This document shows positions 1 through 4,967 of a stretch of DNA of 6,746 nt, piece after piece. The stretch lies in NCBI GenBank assembly GCA_900549065.1, contig URNC01000112.1:1-6746 (forward strand). The letters are read 5' to 3'. A program made the position numbers and the translations under genes. The notes beneath the pieces were generated by a model that made no database searches, was not told where the DNA came from, and saw nothing but the letters and a program-made list of their open reading frames with translations. Each line of letters opens with the position of its first letter. The stretch's first letter is position 1. This DNA is from an uncultured Collinsella sp. (lineage in GTDB: Bacteria; Actinomycetota; Coriobacteriia; Coriobacteriales; Coriobacteriaceae).

Positions 1-48
1 CGAGATGCAGCGTAGTCTCGTGGGCTCGGAGATGTGTATAAGAGACAG
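1..48 (+). other. Illumina Nextera P7-side adapter (technical)
   Basis: This is not genomic DNA. Bases 30-48 are the 19-bp Tn5 mosaic end AGATGTGTATAAGAGACAG. Bases 15-29 are the rest of the Nextera Read 2 adapter. Bases 1-6 (CGAGAT) match the end of the P7 oligo, and bases 7-14 (GCAGCGTA) sit where the i7 index belongs; from memory this matches Nextera index N721. Genomic sequence begins at 49. A reading frame that starts inside the adapter and begins MYKRQ is an artefact. Confidence 0.98.
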
Positions 49-297
49 CATAAAATACGAATCGCCCAGGTCACCGGTAAGCACGCCGCCCATCCACTCA
101 ACGTAGCGCTGCGGCAGCGGCTCGTTGAGTCCCAGGCTATCGTTGACGCGCTCGATCTGGTCGGCCGTAGCCTCCATGCCGAGCATCGAAGAGGCCGGGT
201 CGCCCGGTGTGAGATAGATAATCAAAAACACGACGACCGAGATGATGAGCATCACCGGAACCATCGCGCCTATACGTTTGAGCGTGTACTTCAACAT
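49..297 (-). CDS. ABC importer permease, DppB/OppB type, N-terminal fragment
   Basis: First 83 residues of an inner-membrane permease of the peptide/nickel (family 5) ABC importers. The 3' part is lost at the adapter junction. The start MLKYTLKRIG leads into one strong membrane segment (about residues 11-30) that ends in LTPGDP. This is followed by the periplasmic-side region LGLNEPLPQRY and GDLG near residue 75. Both motifs are typical of DppB/OppB N-termini. The ATG at 297-295 is chosen because a stop lies four codons upstream and the N-terminus matches the family. The purine-rich AGAGGGG is about 15 nt away, further than usual, so initiation may be weak or coupled. The gene follows the solute-binding lipoprotein in the same direction, which is the usual SBP-permease order. 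The second permease and the ATPases would lie further left, outside the contig. Substrate is unknown. Confidence 0.9.
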
Positions 298-331
298 GCG
301 AGGCGTCTATTTCCCCTCTGAACGTGGACAG

Positions 332-375
332 GGCGTGGCGGCCACAGGGGACCAGACCCCTCCGACCGCCACGCC
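332..375 (-). promoter_or_regulatory. Intercistronic hairpin between binding protein and permease
   Basis: A perfect 10-bp inverted repeat (GGCGTGGCGG at 332-341 and CCGCCACGCC at 366-375) encloses a second 5-bp pair (AGGGG 346-350, CCCCT 357-361) around a 6-nt loop. It begins 10 nt after the stop of the binding-protein gene. No T-tract follows on the minus strand, so it is not a canonical terminator. Hairpins at this position in importer operons often protect the upstream mRNA and keep the binding protein in excess over the permease. That role is inferred here; partial termination is the alternative. Confidence 0.6.
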
Positions 376-385
376 ATCTATTGCA

Positions 386-1996
386 TTACTCCGGACGCTT
401 GGCATTCCAAACGATGGCGCCGTCGAGCACCTCGACGTCCTCGACGTCTGCCTGGGTGCCCGTGATGGAAGCGTAGTGGCAAAGCGGCTCGATGACGGCG
501 ATCTCATAGAGGCGCTCCTGAGCCTCGGCCCACTTCTTGGCCGCGGCGTCGGTGTCCTTGGCGGTGCGGGTCTCGGCCACAAGCTTGAGCGCCTTCTCGT
601 CGGACAGGCCATAGAAGGCCTTGGAGACCGAGAGGGACTGGGCCGGGATGGGCTTGTAGTTGGTGGAGGCCACAAAGAGGTCCCACTGCTCGGGCTTGCC
701 GGAGCGGATGTCCATGAAGGTCGCGAACTCGTAGCTGTCGACCTCGGCGGTGAAGCCGGCCTTCTCGAGCTGCTCCTGCAGCGCGACGGTGGCGTTGTAC
801 ATATCCTTGTAGTCGGGGGTGGTCAGCAGCTTGACCGTCTCACCGGCATAGGAGGTCTTGGCCAGAGCCTTCTTGGCGGCCTTGGCGTCGGCCTGGTTGA
901 AGTACTTCTTGCCCGCGTCGGTCGCCCACTGAGCGTTCTCGGGGTTGCCAAGGTTGGGATCGATGTTGAAGAGCTCCTTCTCGCCATAGGCGGCAAGAGC
1001 GGCCGCCTCGCAGTCAATAGCCATGAGGGCGCACTTGCGGATCTCCTCGTCGGCGAAGACGCCCTCGTTCATGTTGAGGAAGGCGGTCAGAACGCCGGCG
1101 TTATGGGTGTAGAGCTTGACGTCGTCGTTGCCGTCAAAGTCGTGGTAGTTCTCGGTGGGGATTTCGCCAGCGATATCGTACTCGCCGGTCTCAAACCCGC
1201 TCACGCGCGTGGAGGCCTCGGTCACGAACTGATAGTAGATGTCCTTGGTGGGCGCGGAGACCTTGCCGGTGTAGCCCGAAGCCTTGCCGTGGGCGGCGAC
1301 ATAGTCCTCGTAGCGGGTGAGATGGACGTACTGGTCCTGCTTCCACTCCACAAACTTGTAGGCACCGGTACCCACGTACTCGGTCACGCCGGTATCGCCC
1401 GCGGCCTCGATGACCTCGGAGGGGAAGATACCCGGATACTGGGAGTGGTTGCCCAGGATGATCAGAAAGTCGATGGCGGGCTCGGTCAGCGTGCAGGTGA
1501 CCTCGTGGTCGCCCGAGGCGGCGAAGGTGGCGCCGGGCAGCAGGCTCGCGGCGCGATCGTTGACGGTGAGCCAGCGGTTCATCGAGGCCACGACGTCCTC
1601 GGAGCCAAATTCCTTGCCGTTGTGGAAGGTGACGCCCTCGCGCAGCTTGATGGTGTAGGTCAGGCCGTCGTCGGAAACCTCATAGCCCTTGGCCAGCACG
1701 GGCTGGGGCTCGTAGTCGCTATCGAGGCCAAAGAGCGGCTCGACGACGTTGCAGATGATGTCCATGGTCACAAGCGACGACGTGGTGTGCGGATCGAGAG
1801 CGTCCGGGCTCGCCGGGAGCGCGATCTGCAGCTCGTCGCGATATTCCACATCCTGGCCGGAGGCAGCGGCGCTACCGCTCTCGGCGCCCGAACCGCCGCA
1901 GCCGGCGAGGCCGAGGCCCGCCATGGCGCACAGGGCAGCGGAGCCGGTCAGAAAACCGCGACGGGAGACGCCCGCCTTGAAAAGATCGTTGTTCAT
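386..1996 (-). CDS. Family 5 extracellular solute-binding lipoprotein (peptide/nickel-type ABC importer)
   Basis: 536-residue substrate-binding protein (SBP_bac_5 family), a normal length for the family, exported and lipid-anchored on the outer face of the membrane. It delivers ligand to the permease encoded just downstream. The N-terminus has a twin-arginine motif SRRGFL (residues 11-16), a hydrophobic stretch and the lipobox LAGC with Cys33 as lipidation site, so it is a predicted Tat-exported lipoprotein. A Ser/Ala/Gly-rich linker follows. The family signature lies at about 102-142 and includes the segments LREGVTFHNGKEF and EDVVASMNRW. The ATG at 1996-1994 is preferred over an in-frame TTG at 2020 because AAAGGA lies 5 nt before it and the Tat signal then starts normally. 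An 88-nt hairpin-containing gap separates it from the permease gene. Ligand cannot be assigned: dipeptide, oligopeptide, nickel or others are all possible in this family. Confidence 0.93.
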   Translation of the reverse strand: MNNDLFKAGVSRRGFLTGSAALCAMAGLGLAGCGGSGAESGSAAASGQDVEYRDELQIALPASPDALDPHTTSSLVTMDIICNVVEPLFGLDSDYEPQPVLAKGYEVSDDGLTYTIKLREGVTFHNGKEFGSEDVVASMNRWLTVNDRAASLLPGATFAASGDHEVTCTLTEPAIDFLIILGNHSQYPGIFPSEVIEAAGDTGVTEYVGTGAYKFVEWKQDQYVHLTRYEDYVAAHGKASGYTGKVSAPTKDIYYQFVTEASTRVSGFETGEYDIAGEIPTENYHDFDGNDDVKLYTHNAGVLTAFLNMNEGVFADEEIRKCALMAIDCEAAALAAYGEKELFNIDPNLGNPENAQWATDAGKKYFNQADAKAAKKALAKTSYAGETVKLLTTPDYKDMYNATVALQEQLEKAGFTAEVDSYEFATFMDIRSGKPEQWDLFVASTNYKPIPAQSLSVSKAFYGLSDEKALKLVAETRTAKDTDAAAKKWAEAQERLYEIAVIEPLCHYASITGTQADVEDVEVLDGAIVWNAKRPE

Positions 1997-2031
1997 TGAG
2001 TTCCTTTCGCGTCTGAACAAACGGATAGAAT

Positions 2032-2064
2032 CTGCCGGGACGGCAGAAATCCCCGCCCCGGCAG
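2032..2064 (-). promoter_or_regulatory. Stem-loop upstream of the binding-protein gene
   Basis: On the minus-strand transcript CTGCCGGGGCGG pairs with CCGTCCCGGCAG: 12 bp with one G-U wobble and a 9-nt loop. It ends 35 nt before the binding-protein ATG. The bases after it (ATTCTATCC) are not a T-tract, so a canonical Rho-independent terminator is unlikely. It could be a processing or stability element, or a weak attenuator between the reductase and importer genes. I found no convincing promoter in the rest of the 184-bp gap. Confidence 0.5.
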
Positions 2065-2180
2065 CTATGCGAAGCCAATCGGCGCCCTGCGGTGCATCCG
2101 GACACCAACCGGCATGACAACAGATAAATCCCTATTGCGTGGATAGGAACACCCGGCGGCGCAGCTTGGCGCAGGTGCGG

Positions 2181-3464
2181 CTAAATCGTCTCGAGGAAGG
2201 CCTCGATGCGGGTCTGGAGCTGGCCGGCATCCTCGCCGGCATAATCCGTGGTGATATGCATAAACGGAATGCCCGCCTCCTCGGCGGCCTTCTCCACGGC
2301 AAACGACTCCATCTCGTAGAGCGTGCAGAACTGCAGGGCCACGTCGACGATGCCGTCTGCATGCAGGTCGCGCGCCATCTGGACAATGTCCTTCATGCGC
2401 TGGTCGTTGGGCGTAAAGACAGCGCAGTTGATCTTGAAGTAGCGCTCGGCGATGGCGTCGAGCATCTCGTCAACCGTCTCACCGGACTCATCGACCAGGT
2501 CCTTGTAGTAGCGCGAGCCCGTGCAGGACTCCTCGCCTACCACAACGCCGCCGGCCTTCTCGATGAGGTTGAACAGCTTCCAGTTGGGCACGGCCATGGG
2601 CGTACCGGTGTACAGGATGCGCTTGGTTCCCTTGGGCGCCACGCCCTCGCCGGCCTCGACACGCTGCTCGCACTCAGCCGCCATATCGTTGATGGCTCCG
2701 GTCAGACGCGGCGTGTCGTCCATAAAGGCAGCCTGAACGGTCAGCAGGCTATCGAGACCGCTGATAGGCGCCGGGTCGGCAGCGCGCGTGGCAGCGAGGC
2801 GCTGCAGGGCGCGACGCTTCTCATTGACGGCGTGAATGGCGGCCTTCAGGCGCTCGGGCGTAATCTTGACGCCGCACTCTTCCTCGATCTTGGCGGCAAG
2901 CTTCTTGACCTCGGCCTTCCAGGTCACAAGCGTCGACTCGTCGTGTACGTTGGGGATATCCATGACGTACATGTTCTTTTGCGTAGCAAAGAACTCATAA
3001 GCCTTCTTCTTGCCATCGCAGGTGTTCTCGCCTATCACCAAGTCACTCGACTCGATATAGGGGCAGACCTCGCCAAGCTTAAAGCCGGCAAAGCTCTTGA
3101 TGAGCGGGCAGGTGTTGCGCGGCAGATGCTCCTCGACCTTATCGGTTGCCCAATCGGCACCCGAGCACAGGCCCACGGGAATGCCGTCACAGGCAAGTAC
3201 GATCTCCTCGGGCACGTACACGCAGAACGAACCCACGATTTTGGTGGCCTCGCCGGCCTCCTTCTTGTCGAGCATCTCCTTAATACGGCCGCTGTGGATG
3301 TTGGTGGCGACAAAATCCAGGTAGGACGTTGACTTGGGGCGGTTGTTCTGCGACAGGAACATGTCCCCGTACATCTGGCCCACGGCGCCCAGCAGCATGT
3401 CGTGGTCGGCAAGATTCATGCCGAGGCTCTCCCACATCGGATGGAAATCGAATTCTTCAGCCAT
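2181..3464 (-). CDS. Double-cubane-cluster anaerobic reductase (2-hydroxyacyl-CoA dehydratase D-component family)
   Basis: 427-residue cytoplasmic iron-sulfur protein of the HgdB/HGD-D family, closest in motifs to the double-cubane-cluster proteins. Characterised members hold an [8Fe-9S] double cubane on six cysteines. They reduce small molecules such as acetylene or azide using electrons from an ATP-dependent activator of the HgdC/BadF type. Family-like segments seen here are RNTCPLIKS (Cys119), IGENTCDGKKKAYE (Cys149), LYTGTPMAVPNWK (about 284-296), VGEESCTGSRYYKD (Cys314), Cys347 and DVALQFC (Cys380). Other cysteines are 81, 92, 100, 134, 197 and 265. The cluster ligands are probably among 119, 149, 314, 347 and 380 plus one more, but I cannot assign them firmly. 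The ATG at 3464 is set by GAGAGGGGA 7 nt upstream; an in-frame extension to 3539 lacks support. No activator ATPase gene is in the window. The natural substrate is unknown, and a true 2-hydroxyacyl-CoA dehydratase subunit is less likely because no partner subunit is adjacent. Confidence 0.9.
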   Translation of the reverse strand: MAEEFDFHPMWESLGMNLADHDMLLGAVGQMYGDMFLSQNNRPKSTSYLDFVATNIHSGRIKEMLDKKEAGEATKIVGSFCVYVPEEIVLACDGIPVGLCSGADWATDKVEEHLPRNTCPLIKSFAGFKLGEVCPYIESSDLVIGENTCDGKKKAYEFFATQKNMYVMDIPNVHDESTLVTWKAEVKKLAAKIEEECGVKITPERLKAAIHAVNEKRRALQRLAATRAADPAPISGLDSLLTVQAAFMDDTPRLTGAINDMAAECEQRVEAGEGVAPKGTKRILYTGTPMAVPNWKLFNLIEKAGGVVVGEESCTGSRYYKDLVDESGETVDEMLDAIAERYFKINCAVFTPNDQRMKDIVQMARDLHADGIVDVALQFCTLYEMESFAVEKAAEEAGIPFMHITTDYAGEDAGQLQTRIEAFLETI

Positions 3465-3600
3465 GACGGTTCCCCTCTCGAACCAAAAATGAATAGCTAC
3501 GGTATTGCTGCACGGTGGATGGCGAAAACCCAGCCGCACCTAAACCCGGAATTTTGGGGAACCTGCTTTGCAGCTGATTATTTAGTTGTGCGTCGTCTCT

Positions 3601-3640
3601 CCCGGAGCCGTGAACATACCTGCTCATATGCGGCTCCGAG
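3601..3640 (-). promoter_or_regulatory. Stem-loop in the reductase leader, overlapping the leader ORF end
   Basis: CGGAGCCG (3631-3638 on the transcript) pairs perfectly with CGGCTCCG (3603-3610). A U-G wobble and a further pair extend this to 10 bp; the loop is 20 nt. The 5' arm holds codons 19-21 of the 22-codon leader ORF, and the ORF's stop codon lies in the loop. A ribosome finishing that ORF would therefore melt the stem. No U-tract follows, so simple transcription termination is not indicated. The 3465-3600 stretch between this stem and the reductase start holds only the Shine-Dalgarno and a small CTGC-AAA-GCAG hairpin. I recognise no riboswitch class. Confidence 0.5.
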
Positions 3641-3692
3641 CCATATACAGGGCGCGCGCGGCAACGCGGCGAATGTATGTCGTCTGCGGCAT
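3624..3692 (-). CDS. Putative 22-residue leader peptide
   Basis: A short ORF with ATG at 3692-3690 and TGA at 3626-3624. It begins MPQTTYIRR and is basic, with five arginines. Support comes from a near-perfect Shine-Dalgarno 8 nt upstream, an extended -10 promoter a further short distance upstream, and a stem-loop overlapping its last codons. Its TGA overlaps an ATG (ATGA) that opens a 56-codon frame ending at 3457, 8 nt inside the reductase gene. That second frame has mixed third-base use and may be chance. No run of a single regulatory amino acid is obvious, unlike classical attenuation leaders; the arginine codons are scattered. Function would be translational control of the reductase. It could also be a chance ORF or a small protein of its own. 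Confidence 0.4.
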   Translation of the reverse strand: MPQTTYIRRVAARALYMARSRI

Positions 3693-3700
3693 GTGCGCAC

Positions 3701-3708
3701 CCTCCTTT
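3701..3708 (-). promoter_or_regulatory. Strong Shine-Dalgarno of the leader ORF
   Basis: The transcript reads AAAGGAGG, close to the full anti-Shine-Dalgarno complement, with an 8-nt spacer to ATG at 3692. It is a closer match than the sites before the annotated genes here, which is the main reason to take the short ORF seriously. Confidence 0.6.
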
Positions 3709-3722
3709 ACAAGTTGAGGTCA

Positions 3723-3751
3723 ACTATATCAGCGGTCATCGACCATGCGAA
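3723..3751 (-). promoter_or_regulatory. Predicted sigma-70 promoter with extended -10, proximal to the reductase
   Basis: On the minus strand TTCGCA (3751-3746, 4/6 to TTGACA) is followed by a 17-bp spacer and TATAGT (3728-3723, 5/6 to TATAAT), with TG one base before it as an extended -10. Expected transcription start is near 3716, about 8 nt before the leader Shine-Dalgarno. The reductase mRNA would then carry a leader of about 250 nt. Confidence 0.5.
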
Positions 3752-3800
3752 CGCCGTTGACATTCGTACGACAGCGTCGTGTGCCGTCGTTTAATAAATA

Positions 3801-3828
3801 ATTATCTTAATTGATAAGAGTTTGTCAT
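3801..3828 (-). promoter_or_regulatory. Predicted distal sigma-70 promoter for the reductase
   Basis: ATGACA (3828-3823, 5/6 to TTGACA), a 16-bp spacer and GATAAT (3806-3801, 5/6 to TATAAT) lie in the most AT-rich part of the window, just downstream of the modC terminator. Start would be near 3794. The -10 is covered by a dyad, suggesting repression or other control. Confidence 0.45.
3802..3817. promoter_or_regulatory. AT-rich dyad, candidate operator
   Basis: TTATC-AATTAA-GATAA on the minus strand is an inverted repeat with 5-bp arms and a 6-bp centre. It covers most of the distal promoter's -10 and spacer. It is weak evidence alone, since AT-rich DNA makes such dyads easily. The regulator is unknown and no regulator gene is in the window. 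Confidence 0.3.
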
Positions 3829-3847
3829 TTCTCACTCGGCGAGCGGC

Positions 3848-3882
3848 AAGACAAAGCCGTCGAGGCTTATATCCCCGACGGC
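3848..3882 (-). terminator. Rho-independent terminator of the mod operon
   Basis: The minus-strand transcript forms a 10-bp stem (GCCGTCGGGG with CCTCGACGGC, one G-U pair) and a 7-nt loop ATATAAG. The stem is followed directly by TTTGTCTT. It starts 12 nt after the modC stop codon. It separates the molybdate operon from the reductase leader. Confidence 0.85.
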
Positions 3883-3893
3883 ATTACCCGGCG

Positions 3894-4964
3894 CTATCGA
3901 CAAACCAAGTGGATCCTACTCGCATCGAAGTGCATGCGCAGGGTCTCGTCGGCCTGCGGCAGCCCGTCGACAGGCACGCCCACCTTATTGACCTTCCACT
4001 GCAGACGCGTGGGCGCATCAGCACGCGGCACGTCCAGGAGCACCAGCCGCTCAAAGCGTGAATCACTCACACGGGCCACGTGCAAATCGTAGCTGTTACG
4101 GCCCCGCTCCGCGCGGTTGTCAACATGGAAGTAGCTTGCGCGAATACCCAGGTACGCCACATTATCGGGAACCGCGCGACCCACGTTAAAGGTCATGCCC
4201 CAATCGAGGGCCTCGATCTCCTGGGGCCCAATCTTGCGCGCCCGGCTTGTGTTCTTGCAGCCCGTCAAGCGCAGCGCCGCCAGCGTCTGCGGGCGGCGGA
4301 CCAGGTCCTCGACGGAGCCGATCTCCTCAACATGCCCGTCGTGCATCACGCAGATGCGCTGGCAGAGGCGGCATGCTTCGTCGATGTCGTGGCTCACGTA
4401 GAGCACGGTACGGTTGCACACATCGAACAGGTCGAGCATGTTCTGTTCGAGGGCACTCTTAAGATACGCATCGAGTGCGCTCATGGGCTCGTCGAACATA
4501 AAAATGCCCGGATGCGCCGCCACCATGCGCGCAAGCGCCACACGTTGCTGCTGACCGCCCGAGAGTCGCGCGGGATAGCGGTCGGCAAAATAGGCCAGGC
4601 CAAAAATGCCCAGGTAGCGTTCGGCAAGCTTTTTGCGCGCCGCGGCGTCGCCCGCGTCCTTTACGCCGGCACATACGTTATCGGCCACCGTCATGTTGGG
4701 AAACAGCTGATAGTTTTGGAACAGCAGGGCGCATTTTCGCTCCTGGGGCGACAGGTTGATGCCCGCCGCCGAGTCAAAAAAGGTCACGCCGTTGACGACG
4801 ATCTTGCCCTCGTCGGGCGTCTCCACACCGGCAATGCAGCGCAAGGTGCAGCTCTTGCCACATCCGGAGGCACCGAGCAGCGCCACACGCTCCTCGCCGG
4901 CCTCAAGCTGCATGTCGAGGATAAAGCCGGGATAGTGCTTTTTAATATCCAGAACGAGTGACAT
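3894..4964 (-). CDS. modC: Molybdate ABC importer ATP-binding protein ModC
   Basis: 356-residue ATPase that powers molybdate (possibly tungstate) uptake on the cytoplasmic side of the ModB permease. Walker A is GASGCGKS (31-38), the Q-loop glutamine Gln83, the ABC signature LSGGQ (134-138), Walker B IFMFDE (154-159), D-loop SALD (162-165) and the H-loop His192. All are intact, so it should be active. Residues from about 235 (LTGCKN) to the end form a C-terminal extension in the place of the TOBE/Mop-type ligand-sensing domain of ModC. It is degenerate enough that I assign it by position and the LTGCKN junction. The ATG at 4964-4962 lies 3 nt after the modB stop, with GGAGG 10 nt upstream, which indicates tight co-transcription. 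Sulfate or other oxyanion specificity cannot be excluded by this gene alone. Confidence 0.9.
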   Translation of the reverse strand: MSLVLDIKKHYPGFILDMQLEAGEERVALLGASGCGKSCTLRCIAGVETPDEGKIVVNGVTFFDSAAGINLSPQERKCALLFQNYQLFPNMTVADNVCAGVKDAGDAAARKKLAERYLGIFGLAYFADRYPARLSGGQQQRVALARMVAAHPGIFMFDEPMSALDAYLKSALEQNMLDLFDVCNRTVLYVSHDIDEACRLCQRICVMHDGHVEEIGSVEDLVRRPQTLAALRLTGCKNTSRARKIGPQEIEALDWGMTFNVGRAVPDNVAYLGIRASYFHVDNRAERGRNSYDLHVARVSDSRFERLVLLDVPRADAPTRLQWKVNKVGVPVDGLPQADETLRMHFDASRIHLVCR

Positions 4965-4967
4965 GAC

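Noticed and set aside
242..1999. Very long plus-strand ORF (585 codons) opposite the binding-protein gene
   Set aside because: It is an antisense shadow of a GC-rich gene. The minus-strand frame has clear signal, lipobox and family motifs; the plus-strand product has low-complexity Gly/Leu/Val content.
2065..2180. Promoter for the binding-protein gene
   Set aside because: TTGTCA is a fair -35 but the hexamer 17 bp downstream is ATGCAC, a poor -10; other combinations were no better.
2139..3332. Plus-strand ORF of 397 codons opposite the reductase
   Set aside because: Antisense shadow of the conserved iron-sulfur protein; no recognisable motifs and no ribosome site.
3465..3720. Known riboswitch (cobalamin, glycine, FMN, SAM, Moco types considered)
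   Set aside because: I could not match the conserved core elements of any of these; GGGAGAGAC resembles one glycine-aptamer segment but the partner elements are missing.
3757..3762. Perfect TTGACA -35 on the plus strand
   Set aside because: No -10 element lies 16-18 bp downstream and no plus-strand gene follows.
3768..3780. Palindrome ACGAC-AGC-GTCGT upstream of the proximal promoter
   Set aside because: Five-base arms in GC-rich DNA are expected by chance, and nothing else supports a binding site.
4080..4961. Plus-strand ORF of 293 codons opposite modC
   Set aside because: Antisense shadow; modC has all ATPase motifs intact.
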